NCBI GenBank assembly: GCA_014240065.1
Contig: JAAZXR010000005.1
Location: 55,638-119,637, forward strand
Source: Myxococcales bacterium
GTDB lineage: Bacteria; Myxococcota_A; Polyangia; Nannocystales; Nannocystaceae
Reading direction: 5' to 3'
Length of the DNA: 64,000 nucleotides
Shown: piece after piece, positions 28,349 through 38,284 of the stretch
Layout: the number at the start of each line of letters is the position of its first letter
Numbering within the stretch: position 1 is the stretch's first letter
The notes under the pieces: model-generated
Seen by the model: the letters and a program-made list of their open reading frames with translations, nothing else
What the model was told of the DNA's origin: nothing
Database searches by the model: none
Position numbers and translations under genes: made by a program

Positions 28349-28927
28349 GTGGAACTTCGAACGAACTTTGTCCTGGCGGAGACGCTCGTTCCCGGCGAGG
28401 GGGCGCTCCATGCGGAGGTCCGCACCACGCATGGGGTCTTTGTCATACGCCTCCACGAGGACAAAACCCCGCGGATGGTGAGCAATTTTGTCGGCCTGGC
28501 GAGCGGCGCCGTCGAATGGGTTGATCCCATGACCGGTCACACCGTACATCGGCCACTGTACGACGGGACCGAGGTGCTGCGCGCGCTCCCCGGCCTCATC
28601 GTGCACTTTGGGGATCCGACGAACTCTGGGCGGGGGGGGCCCGGCTATCGTTTTGATGACGAGTTCCATCCCGAGCTGCGCCACGATCGTGCCGGGGTCG
28701 TGTCCATGGCCAACGCGGGGAGCCGTCAAGGTGGAGGGACAAATGGCAGTCAGTTCTTTGTGCTGCTCGATCCTCGCCCAGAGCTCGATGACAAGTACTC
28801 GGTGTTTGGCGAGGTTGTGGAGGGGCTCGAGGTGCTCAAGCGGATGTCGGGGTTGCCCACGGATCTCAACGACCGACCGCTGCAGGGCGGCGTGATCGAG
28901 GGGGTCTCGCTCTCCCGCGCCGGTTGA
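28349..28927 (+). CDS. cyclophilin-type peptidyl-prolyl isomerase
   Basis: About 192 residues with a GTG start. No signal peptide is seen, so it is probably cytoplasmic. The fold is clear: TTHGVFVIRLHEDKTP, NFVGLASG, YRFDDEFHPELRHDR, VSMANAG, GTNGSQFFV and YSVFGEV. The active-site Arg is kept in VLRALPG, but its neighbour His is Leu, and the usual Gln of the VIQGGD motif is His (IVHFGD). So catalytic activity may be reduced or altered. The insertion VDPMTGHTVHRP is common in bacterial relatives. A TTG at 28331 is an alternative start. Confidence 0.88.
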   Translation: MELRTNFVLAETLVPGEGALHAEVRTTHGVFVIRLHEDKTPRMVSNFVGLASGAVEWVDPMTGHTVHRPLYDGTEVLRALPGLIVHFGDPTNSGRGGPGYRFDDEFHPELRHDRAGVVSMANAGSRQGGGTNGSQFFVLLDPRPELDDKYSVFGEVVEGLEVLKRMSGLPTDLNDRPLQGGVIEGVSLSRAG

Positions 28928-28947
28928 GGCGGTGCTTGAGGCGGTGC

Positions 28948-30612
28948 TCAGCGCGCGCCGAGCGGCGGCGCTGGTGGAGCGGCGGTGTCGTCTGGAGCTC
29001 CGGACTCGGGGAGCGGCGCCGCAGGCTCGCTCGGCGCGGTCGCCCCTGGCTTCGGTGCTGGTGGGCTGTCTTCGGAGCTTGGAGCGGGCGTGGGGTCGCT
29101 GTCGGCGCGGGGCTCCTCAGGGGAGGGCTCGTCGGGGGGAGTGGCGTCGGGCGTCGGGGCATCCGCGGGCGTCTTCTCCCCGACCTGCGCCGGCGCCGGC
29201 GCCTGGTCCGTGGGGCCCTCCTTCGCTGAGTCGCGCCGCGCCCCGTCCTCGCGGTGGTCCTCCGCGGCCTGCGCGGCGGCCTCGGACGCGGCGAGCGCCT
29301 CCGAGGGCAGTCTCTTGCCCTTCTTGCGCTGTTGCCACAGCGCTTCTCGTCGCTCTCGGAGCGCCTTGACCTCCTTCTTCGTCGGTCCGTTCATTTTTTG
29401 CGAGATGCCACCGAGGAGTTTGAGGACTTCGCGGGCTTGGACGGTGCCGAAGCGGTTTCGGAGCGTCAAAGAGGTCTCGTCACGCTCTACGTTGGTGGCT
29501 CGGTAGAGCGGACCCACAATAAACTTGAGCTTCGTATCGTCGCCGATGGCGCGCTTGACGTCGTCGCTCCAAAACGCCTCCGCTCGCTCGGCGTCCTCCT
29601 CGCTAGGGAAATCCAATTTGACAATCGAACGCGGCTTGGAAGACGCCTCAACCATCACCTCGATCTTGTCCGGGACGCCAAACGGCAATTCCCCACCACC
29701 CTTGACCTTGGCTCCTTGCAGCGAGGCGTTGATATCGTCAACGACGATTTGGAGGCCGGCCCGCGGCTCTCTCCGGGCGAAGCGTCGGATCTTCGCGATC
29801 TTGGAGACGAAGCCGCCCGCGGTCTTCCCTTTGGATTTTTTCGGGCCCTCAGCGATCTGGTCGAGGTACTCGGGCCGCACGTACAGCAGGATGTTGTCCT
29901 TTGTCAGCACGAACCATCGCGGGTCCCAATCTTCAGTCGTCGCCTCGACAGGGACGGGGTTGGCGATCATCAGGTCTCCTTGTTGCTCCCACATGTTTTT
30001 GAAGCCTTCGGCGGCGGAGGCTCGGTCGATCCCCGCGATGAGCTCCGCGCGAGGGAGCCTGGTCTGGACGGCCAAGAATGTCTGCGTGATGTCGAGGAGG
30101 TTGGGGCTCGCGATCACGATGTAGTCGAAGTCGTGGAGCGGATGAAACCCTGCGCCGTGGACCAGGTAGCGAAAGTCGTACATGGGGGCCATGACATCGA
30201 CGGCCTCCTCTGCGAACGGGAGGCGTCGGAGCCGGCGGTTGGCGAGCAACAGATAGAAGTTGGACGCGGAGGGGCCGAGCTGATCGATCGTTGAGCCGCG
30301 GGCGCCAAATGGTCGAGGCGGCTTTTTCTTCTTCGGCTCCTCTGCCTTCGGCGCGGCCTCGGGTCCGTCTTGCTTCGGGGGCGGCGGCGCGGGGGGAGGT
30401 GGCGGCGCGGGGGGAGGTGGAGGTGGCGCGGCACCTTGAAGCTGGTCGGGGTCGAGCAGCGTGACCTCCGCCCATGTGAGCTCGATCTCGGGCACCGCGA
30501 CCGGCAGCTTGAGGGAGAAAATGTCGGTGATGGCCGCGAGGACGATGACCGCGTGCAGGAGCGTCGAAACGCACACAGCGACAAGAAAACGCCTCCTCAC
30601 ACGCAGCAGCAT
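28948..30612 (-). CDS. proline-rich TonB-like membrane-anchored protein
   Basis: A 554-residue protein from the ATG at 30612. A basic N-terminus and a helix (about residues 8-28) with LLHAVIVLAA resemble the TonB/AgmX-type anchor. A proline stretch and a lysine-rich segment follow (about residues 55-110). The middle, to about residue 430, is a soluble domain of about 300 residues without a family I know. The C-terminal about 110 residues are low-complexity Ala/Pro/Glu-rich. The layout suggests a protein spanning the periplasm. It diverges from the TPR gene at 30702. Function unknown. Confidence 0.75.
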   Translation of the reverse strand: MLLRVRRRFLVAVCVSTLLHAVIVLAAITDIFSLKLPVAVPEIELTWAEVTLLDPDQLQGAAPPPPPPAPPPPPAPPPPKQDGPEAAPKAEEPKKKKPPRPFGARGSTIDQLGPSASNFYLLLANRRLRRLPFAEEAVDVMAPMYDFRYLVHGAGFHPLHDFDYIVIASPNLLDITQTFLAVQTRLPRAELIAGIDRASAAEGFKNMWEQQGDLMIANPVPVEATTEDWDPRWFVLTKDNILLYVRPEYLDQIAEGPKKSKGKTAGGFVSKIAKIRRFARREPRAGLQIVVDDINASLQGAKVKGGGELPFGVPDKIEVMVEASSKPRSIVKLDFPSEEDAERAEAFWSDDVKRAIGDDTKLKFIVGPLYRATNVERDETSLTLRNRFGTVQAREVLKLLGGISQKMNGPTKKEVKALRERREALWQQRKKGKRLPSEALAASEAAAQAAEDHREDGARRDSAKEGPTDQAPAPAQVGEKTPADAPTPDATPPDEPSPEEPRADSDPTPAPSSEDSPPAPKPGATAPSEPAAPLPESGAPDDTAAPPAPPLGAR

Positions 30613-30701
30613 AGCATCGGCGTCGGGAGGGGGCCCGCACCGGGACGGCGTGCCGAAACAGGACCCCGCGGCGCTCCAGTTACGCGCCACAGGAGCGATA
30701 C

Positions 30702-32069
30702 GTGGGTATGTGTGTGTCGGCGATGGCGGGCCTGGTGCGGGCGGGGGTGATGACGCTCTCGTTCGTGGGTGCGGCGCCGCCGGAGGCGAGCGGCGTCCAA
30801 CCCGGAGCCGCTCCGGCGTCGGCGACGACGGCCGCCGCGCGTTCGACCGGACCCGATGGTCCGCGCGCGCGCGCGCTCGAGCTCCCGCGCAATTCTGAAG
30901 ACGCCCATTTCTCCACCCAAAGTCGGAGCGCCGGCGGGGCGCTGAACAGGCCCGCCTCGATGAAGGAGGTCACCGAGGAGCCGGCCGTCGCGAAGGGGCG
31001 GGACGCGGTGTACACCACGCGCTCTCGAGGTGCGGCGCCAGCGTCCGTGTCTGCGATCAACCCCGCGGCGGCGCTGATCGTGCTCGTGCGCGATCCCGAA
31101 TCCGGCGCGCTCATGTCGCTGGCGCTCTCCAGTGAGAACAGCGCGGAGACGCTGGTTCATCGCGGGGATGATGAAGTCTGGGTCGCGCTCGGACCCACCT
31201 TGCCGCTGCCGCCCGCGCCGCCCCGACCGCCAGCAGCCTTGAACGCGAATCCGGGGCTCGAATACCCGCCTGGAGACGCGCGCGCGCGCACCAGCGCGAG
31301 GGTGTTGCCATGGTTGGCGCTCGGGACACCCGCGCCGATATTTCTTGGGGGGCTCATCGACGCAGACGCGGAAGCGGCCGCCCGCGCCGACACCTGCGAG
31401 GGGAGGTGCGAGTCCATCGTGAAGAGCGGGGTCGTCGTTCTTGCGCGGGGGTTGCCACCTGGCTACGCCGAGATGGTCGCGGCCTCGATCGCGACGCGAT
31501 CCGCTGATTCCCACGCGGGGCTGAGAGCGGTGGCCGAAGACGCGCGGCGGTGGTGGCCATCGAGGGTGCCCATTCGCTCCGCGGCGTTGGACCGCGCGGA
31601 CACGGAGGGGTTGCCAGAGGAGACGCTGGTGGTGGCCGACGATCGGCGCGGCCTCGCGAACACTCGAATCGCGCCGCTGCATCGGGCGCACGTCGGCGGC
31701 GTGCGGATCCCGGCGTTGCTCGAGACCGCGTCCAAGACGACGGACCCTGCGCGACGCGCAGACCTGCTGCAAGAGGCGATCATGCTGAGCCGGCAGGTGA
31801 CGCGGGACAACCCCGGCGTCGCGCTGTGGCAGGCCAACCTCGCGCTCGCGTACGCGCTAGCCTCAAAGGGAGACGACCGCGCGGTGGTGCCGATGGAGGC
31901 GGCGCTCCGGGCCCGACCCGACGACGTCGATGTGTTGCTCAAGATCGCCGCGGTGCACATGGCGCGAGGAGACCGCCACGCCGCGCGACGTGTCGCGCAG
32001 CGAGCGATGCGGGTTGATCCGGCCGACGCAGAGGTGAAGCGCCTGTTGGACACGCTCGATCCGGGCTGA
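30702..32069 (+). CDS. secreted TPR-repeat protein
   Basis: A 455-residue protein starting at a GTG with AGGAG six bases upstream; an ATG at 30708 is also possible. The N-terminus has a hydrophobic stretch that may be a signal. A Pro/Ala-rich spacer (about 165-190) precedes a domain of about 150 residues with cysteines at 239 and 243. From about residue 360 there are two or three TPR-like helix pairs (NLALAYALASKGDDRAV and ALRARPDDVDVLLKIAAVH), which bind peptides or other proteins. No enzyme motif is visible. It ends 32 bases before def, which is convergent. Confidence 0.72.
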   Translation: MGMCVSAMAGLVRAGVMTLSFVGAAPPEASGVQPGAAPASATTAAARSTGPDGPRARALELPRNSEDAHFSTQSRSAGGALNRPASMKEVTEEPAVAKGRDAVYTTRSRGAAPASVSAINPAAALIVLVRDPESGALMSLALSSENSAETLVHRGDDEVWVALGPTLPLPPAPPRPPAALNANPGLEYPPGDARARTSARVLPWLALGTPAPIFLGGLIDADAEAAARADTCEGRCESIVKSGVVVLARGLPPGYAEMVAASIATRSADSHAGLRAVAEDARRWWPSRVPIRSAALDRADTEGLPEETLVVADDRRGLANTRIAPLHRAHVGGVRIPALLETASKTTDPARRADLLQEAIMLSRQVTRDNPGVALWQANLALAYALASKGDDRAVVPMEAALRARPDDVDVLLKIAAVHMARGDRHAARRVAQRAMRVDPADAEVKRLLDTLDPG

Positions 32070-32101
32070 CGCGCGGGGTTTGGCGCCGCGCGCGTGGCGG
32101 C

Positions 32102-32716
32102 CTACGCTCCGTAGCGAGCGACGACATCGGCGACTCGGGCTCGGAACTCTCGCTCTCGGTGGGCCCGGAAGTTCGCCCACGTACACAGCGTGCTCGGGTC
32201 GCTGACCCGATCTAGAAACAGCTTTCCGTCGAGGTGATCGCACTCGTGTTGATACGTACCGGCGGTGATCCCCTTCGTCACGAAGTCGAGCGGTTCGCCA
32301 GATCGACTGAGCGCCTGGACGCGGACTTGTGCGCTGCGCTCCACTTCGCCGCGGAGGTCGGGCACGGAGAGGCATCCTTCGTAGTTGAAGAAAGTCTCCT
32401 CGCCGATGGGCGTGAGGATGGGATTGACGAGGATCGTGAGCGGGATCTTGGGTTTGTACGGGTACCGGGGGTTGTCGCCCACCTCTATCGCGCAGATACG
32501 GAGCGGCTCAAATATCTGGTTGGCAGCGAGCCCCGCGCCATTGGCGTGTCGCATGGTGGCGATGAGGTCGTCGATGAGCTCCTGAATCTCTGGGCGGTGG
32601 AGCGCCGAGGCGGAGACCTGCTGTGTCGGGGATCGCAGCACGGGCGCGCCAACCTGCGCGATCGCCCGGAGCCGAGGGCGGCGGCGCGTGTCGTCGTCGC
32701 TGGCGTCGTGGGGCAC
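32102..32716 (-). CDS. def: peptide deformylase
   Basis: A 204-residue metalloenzyme that removes the formyl group from nascent proteins. The three PDF motifs are complete: GAGLAANQ, EGCLS and HECDH in TYQHECDHLDG, supplying the metal ligands Cys and two His with the catalytic Glu. It starts at a GTG that directly follows the stop of the upstream MXAN_5187-type gene, so the two are translationally coupled. The N-terminal extension of about 20 residues is charged. It is cytoplasmic and essential in most bacteria. Confidence 0.97.
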   Translation of the reverse strand: MPHDASDDDTRRRPRLRAIAQVGAPVLRSPTQQVSASALHRPEIQELIDDLIATMRHANGAGLAANQIFEPLRICAIEVGDNPRYPYKPKIPLTILVNPILTPIGEETFFNYEGCLSVPDLRGEVERSAQVRVQALSRSGEPLDFVTKGITAGTYQHECDHLDGKLFLDRVSDPSTLCTWANFRAHREREFRARVADVVARYGA

Positions 32717-34489
<1,773 letters not shown>

Positions 34490-34506
34490 GTGAGCCTTAC
34501 TTGGGG

Positions 34507-34519
34507 TCCCAATTTGGGA
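34507..34519. promoter_or_regulatory. inverted repeat between divergent genes
   Basis: TCCCAA-T-TTGGGA is a perfect 6-bp inverted repeat about a single base, placed 18 bases from the start at 34489 and about 70 from the start at 34587. The site could be an operator for either gene. There is no consensus I recognise; the role is inference. Confidence 0.27.
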
Positions 34520-34586
34520 GCGATTTGGTTCCCTTCGCGAGTGTAGGCGCACGGGCCGCAGATGGGAACGTCGCCGGAAAGATCGT

Positions 34587-36548
34587 GTGCATGGAGGGCC
34601 GGTGAGGGGCGACCGACATGGTGTGGGAATTGTCGCCGCCGCTGCCGTGCTCGCCGTGACCGTCGGGTATCAAATTCGCCAGCCGGAGGCGTCTTCATCG
34701 GAATTGGTCGCAATTGCCGGAATCGCCCTCATCTGCGGGCTCGCGGTCCAGGCGGTGGTTCGACTCGTGGGGCCACACGGGGGCCAGAGCCCTTCGAGAG
34801 CGGTGGCCCGTCCGAGGCGCGCGTGGGGGCGCGCACTCCGCGGCTTCGCGTCGATGACGTTCGTATTCGCGCTCGGCCTCGTCGCGACGGAGCCCCCGCG
34901 GAGAGAGATCTCGCCTCGAGAGCCTCCCTCCCTGGCGGGCCCGGCGCTCGTCGCCGGTGTCGTGCAGCGGGCCTCGACCCCCGGACCACGCTGCAGCGTT
35001 CGGGTCTCCTTCGCGGGGGCGGTGTGGTTGCTGCGGACCGCCCCCGAGTTTTGCCCGCTCGCGCGGGGTGACGAAGTGATCGTGCGCGCCGACGAGCTCC
35101 GCGCGGCGCCGGTGACCACGCCAGGCGCCGCGCCCGCCGCCGCCGTGGCGATGTCTTATGGCGTTCACCGCGTCGCCTACGTCGATCGGATCTGGCGACG
35201 GCCGCGTCACCGGGTCGGGTCGGGTCGCGCGGTCCTCCACGCGTGTTCACGGACCATCGCCAAGCTCCGACACGACGCGTGGGATTGGTCGCGGGGAGAC
35301 GACGGCCGCGCGCTCGTCATCGGTGCATCACTCGGGATTTCGCGCGCGCTCCCTCCGGAGCAGACCAGGGCGCTGCGCGCGTCGGGTCTGTCTCATCTCC
35401 TCGCGGTGAGTGGGCTGCATGTCGGCTTCGCCTTCACCATGGTCTTCGCCACGTTGGTCACCTTGTTCGGAGGCGCGGGCAGGCGGGGGGTGGAGGTCGC
35501 CTCGGGCCTCGGCGTGGTCGTCCTCGCCGGCTACGTCGTCCTCACCGGGTTCAGCCCGTCGGTGGTTCGCGCGGCCTTGACCCGCGTGTTGGTGGTCTGG
35601 AGTCATGTGCGAGGGTTTCGAGATCACGCGCTGCAGCGGCTGTCGTGGGTGGTGGTCGCGATGTTGCTCGCGCGCCCCGGATGGATCCTGGCGCCCGGGT
35701 TTCAGCTCTCCGTCGCGGCTTCGTTCGCGCTCTCCACCATGGCGGGCCGCGGATCCCTGCTGCGCGCGACCGTTCGGATCACGGTGTTCACTGCGCCCCT
35801 TTGTTGGCTGCACTTCGGCGACGCCGTGTTCGCCGGGCTGGTGGCCAACCTCGTGGCCGTCCCATACTTTTCGCTGGTGTTGGCGCCCATGATCTTGCTG
35901 GGGTGGTTGCTGACGCCGATCATCGGGCTGGACGGCTTGATCCCGGCCTCGTGGGCCGCGGAGTGGCTGTTGAGCTTCGCGGGGAGCGTCGCCATGTTGC
36001 CGGAGGTGTCGTGGCGGGCGCTCGCGGGCGCGCTCGGGTTCGCCTGCGTACTTGAGCGGGTGGTGCGGCGGTGGCGGCCCGCCGTGCCTCTCGTCAGTCT
36101 GTGTTTGGGCTTCGTCCCGACGCGACACGTCGCGACCATGGACCCGGGCGGTGTGATCGTCGTGAGCGGAGCGCGTCATCGCTCCGTGGCGTCACTCTCT
36201 GCTCGTGGCCTGTGCGTGCACGCGCTGGACTTTCGGGTCGGGCAGACGGCGACCCTGTTCGAAGGCGTCGCGCGGGCGCACGGAGCTCCGGTATCCGTTG
36301 GAGCGCGGGATGGACCCCACGTTCGCGAGTTTATCCGCTCGTTGCGCCACGCGAATCTTGAGGTGCGGCGCGTGGCGTCCTGCCCCCCGGTTGATGAGCG
36401 GCGGGTTGGCGAGGTCGTCGACGGATGCCGCGCCCGCTACGGCCGCGCGGTTGTCGCACACGTCGGGGACTCGGGGGAGGCGTGGTGCGTCGTTGACGGT
36501 CGCTGGACGGGTATTTTCAGCCGACGAGAGGCGTCGAGCGATCCGTGA
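34587..36548 (+). CDS. ComEC/Rec2-like DNA-uptake channel protein lacking the nuclease domain
   Basis: A 653-residue membrane protein (GTG at 34587; a GTG at 34602 after GGAGGG is an alternative). The N-terminal two helices and DUF4131-like part are present, and the competence domain is clear in RALRASGLSHLLAVSGLHVGFAF with about eight helices after it. ComEC proteins usually end in a metallo-beta-lactamase domain with an HxHxDH motif. That motif is missing. Instead a domain of about 140 residues follows the last helix (starting near HVATMDPGGVIVVSG) with no family I know. DNA passage without strand degradation, or a different job, is possible. Confidence 0.88.
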   Translation: MHGGPVRGDRHGVGIVAAAAVLAVTVGYQIRQPEASSSELVAIAGIALICGLAVQAVVRLVGPHGGQSPSRAVARPRRAWGRALRGFASMTFVFALGLVATEPPRREISPREPPSLAGPALVAGVVQRASTPGPRCSVRVSFAGAVWLLRTAPEFCPLARGDEVIVRADELRAAPVTTPGAAPAAAVAMSYGVHRVAYVDRIWRRPRHRVGSGRAVLHACSRTIAKLRHDAWDWSRGDDGRALVIGASLGISRALPPEQTRALRASGLSHLLAVSGLHVGFAFTMVFATLVTLFGGAGRRGVEVASGLGVVVLAGYVVLTGFSPSVVRAALTRVLVVWSHVRGFRDHALQRLSWVVVAMLLARPGWILAPGFQLSVAASFALSTMAGRGSLLRATVRITVFTAPLCWLHFGDAVFAGLVANLVAVPYFSLVLAPMILLGWLLTPIIGLDGLIPASWAAEWLLSFAGSVAMLPEVSWRALAGALGFACVLERVVRRWRPAVPLVSLCLGFVPTRHVATMDPGGVIVVSGARHRSVASLSARGLCVHALDFRVGQTATLFEGVARAHGAPVSVGARDGPHVREFIRSLRHANLEVRRVASCPPVDERRVGEVVDGCRARYGRAVVAHVGDSGEAWCVVDGRWTGIFSRREASSDP

Positions 36549-36602
36549 CGCGGGAGACGCGTTAGGATCTTCGGGGTGCGGAGGCGAGAGAGCGGCGTGA
36601 CG

Positions 36603-37055
36603 ATGGAAGATCAAGCGTGGTTGGAGGTGGAGAGCGGTCAATCCGAGGGCAAGCGTTGGGAGGTCTCGCGCGGTCACTCCTTGATCGGGAGGGCGATGAA
36701 CACCGACCTGCGCTTGCGGGATGGCGGGGTGTCCCGCGCTCACGTGGAGCTGCGCAGGTCTGATCACCGTGTCGAGCTGAGAGACTGTGGCAGCAAGAAC
36801 GGCGTGTTCGTTGATGGGGTGCGCTTGGCGTCGGGGTGGCATGAACTGGCGCACGGCCAGCGGCTCGAGGTCGGGGATGTACGGCTGCTGTTTTGTTCAC
36901 CCGACGGGCTCGTTGACGCGGCCCTCGCGGCGGAGGGGACACACACGCGGACCTTCGAGCGCGCCCGATCAGACGCGCGACCGTCTGTTTCGTTGCTGTG
37001 GCCGCTCGCGCTCGCGTGCGCGTTCTTTGCTCTCTCGCTGTTGTTTTGGCGGTGA
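36603..37055 (+). CDS. FHA-domain protein with C-terminal membrane helix
   Basis: About 150 residues from the ATG at 36603 (GTGs at 36576 and 36597 are alternatives). The FHA domain (about residues 5-95) has the phosphothreonine-binding pattern SLIGRAMNTDLRL, VSRAHVELR and CGSKNGVFVDG. A helix at about 128-147 ends the chain, so it is tail-anchored with the FHA in the cytoplasm. FHA domains read Ser/Thr phosphorylation, and a PP2C phosphatase lies 3 kb away. It follows the ComEC-like gene by 54 bases and may be in its operon. Confidence 0.9.
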   Translation: MEDQAWLEVESGQSEGKRWEVSRGHSLIGRAMNTDLRLRDGGVSRAHVELRRSDHRVELRDCGSKNGVFVDGVRLASGWHELAHGQRLEVGDVRLLFCSPDGLVDAALAAEGTHTRTFERARSDARPSVSLLWPLALACAFFALSLLFWR

Positions 37056-37125
37056 CGCGCCGGCGCTCTGTAAATCACCGGTAAAGGCCGCCAACGGCCC
37101 CTCTGCGCCCAGATATGATCTCGAC

Positions 37126-37806
37126 ATGCTGTCCCCCAAAAGTGTTGGAGGCCTCGTGGCGGCGGGATCGCTCCTCGCCTTGAGTTCGCTGCTATGGAGC
37201 TACGAACGGCGCCTGGCGTCGCTCGAACAGGCGGTGCAAGACGGGGCGCTCGCGGAGCGCTCGGCGGAGCCCCCACGGCCGCAGCATCTGCGAGATCGGC
37301 GCCCTGGATCGAGGCGGGGAGCACCGCACGATCCGCCCGGTGTCCGAGGCAAGATCGTGCGCCCGGAGGGGTCGCCGGGTGTCGCGCCAGCGCCCGAGTT
37401 GGATCGTGGGATGGAGGAGCAGGTCCGCGGCGTGATCCGGGAGGAGCGACGAGAAATCGAAGAGGAGCAGCGCGAGCAGTTTCGGTCGATGTTCACGGAG
37501 CGAGTGGAGTCCCGAATGAACCGCTTCGCGGAGGAGTTTGACGTGCCCCAAGAGCAGCTCGAGGAGCTGACGACCGCCTTGATCACCGAGGTCGACGCGT
37601 CCATGAAGCTGCGGAGCGAGGCGCGCAGTGGGGACAAATCGATCGCTGAGGTTCGAGAGGCGATTCGCGGGCTGCGAGATCAGACCTCCTCGCAGGCCAA
37701 GGAGCTCCTCACGGACGCCCAGTTCGAGGCCTTCCAAGACGGGCGCGGGGGCCCAGGAGGTGGCGGGGCTCGGTGGATGGGCGGTGGTCCCCGGGGGCCG
37801 CGGTAG
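37126..37806 (+). CDS. membrane-anchored coiled-coil protein, Spy/CpxP-like
   Basis: A 226-residue protein. A helix at about residues 8-25 anchors it. A charged basic and proline-rich part leads to a long helix region (about 95-200) with heptad-like charges (EEQVRGVIREERREIEEEQR). The segment LTDAQFEAF resembles the LTxxQ motif of Spy/CpxP periplasmic chaperones and heavy-metal sensors. The C-terminus is Gly/Arg-rich. It follows the FHA gene by 70 bases. The assignment is tentative; a periplasmic helper is one option. Confidence 0.72.
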   Translation: MLSPKSVGGLVAAGSLLALSSLLWSYERRLASLEQAVQDGALAERSAEPPRPQHLRDRRPGSRRGAPHDPPGVRGKIVRPEGSPGVAPAPELDRGMEEQVRGVIREERREIEEEQREQFRSMFTERVESRMNRFAEEFDVPQEQLEELTTALITEVDASMKLRSEARSGDKSIAEVREAIRGLRDQTSSQAKELLTDAQFEAFQDGRGGPGGGGARWMGGGPRGPR

Positions 37807-37807
37807 T

Positions 37808-37828
37808 CGGAGCGACCCTGGGGCTCCG
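37808..37828. terminator. weak hairpin between convergent genes
   Basis: CGGAGC and GCTCCG form a 6-bp stem with a 9-base loop, two bases after the stop at 37806 and before the convergent SCP2 gene. There is no T-tract on either side, so it is not a classic intrinsic terminator. A hairpin that helps stop both transcripts is possible. Confidence 0.25.
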
Positions 37829-37846
37829 CGCATCTGCGAAAGGCGG

Positions 37847-38176
37847 CTACACGCCGGAAAAATCGAACATGGATTTGAGGCTCGCGAGCCCGCCCGGATC
37901 GTTGGTTTTAATCTTGCCTCGGGCGATGTCGAGTGGACCTGGCATCTTCCCGTGCACGACCATCTTGAGGAACAGCTCTGGGGTCGTCTTAAGCACGATG
38001 TCCGCCTGCTCGATGGTCTTTCCTGACTCTACTTGGCAGCTTTGGGGGTCAACTTTGACAGTGAACTTATGGTCGCCGATGGAGAAGTAGAACGACTTAT
38101 TCGCCTCGGTGCTGCCGGCGATGTACCGGCTCGGCATATGCTCGAAGATGGTGGGGATGTCGATTTTGAGTGCCAC
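37847..38176 (-). CDS. SCP2 sterol-binding domain protein
   Basis: About 110 residues from the GTG at 38176 (the frame extends to 38215). The SCP2 fold shows in FYFSIGDHKFTVKVDPQSCQV, ADIVLKTTPELFLKMVVHG and the tail DPGGLASLKSMFDF. SCP2-like bacterial proteins bind lipids or acyl chains and are often small and cytoplasmic. No partner domain is fused. It stands alone between the Spy-like gene (convergent) and glpD (same strand, 108 bases upstream). Substrate unknown. Confidence 0.88.
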   Translation of the reverse strand: MALKIDIPTIFEHMPSRYIAGSTEANKSFYFSIGDHKFTVKVDPQSCQVESGKTIEQADIVLKTTPELFLKMVVHGKMPGPLDIARGKIKTNDPGGLASLKSMFDFSGV

Positions 38177-38284
38177 GCCCCAACCTAGCGCACACGACCT
38201 CGCGCAGACAATCATGTTTGGGGAGCGGCGCGCTAGCGCCGAATTGGCTCCGGCAGGTGCGGCGCTCGCGTCACGATGGCGCCC

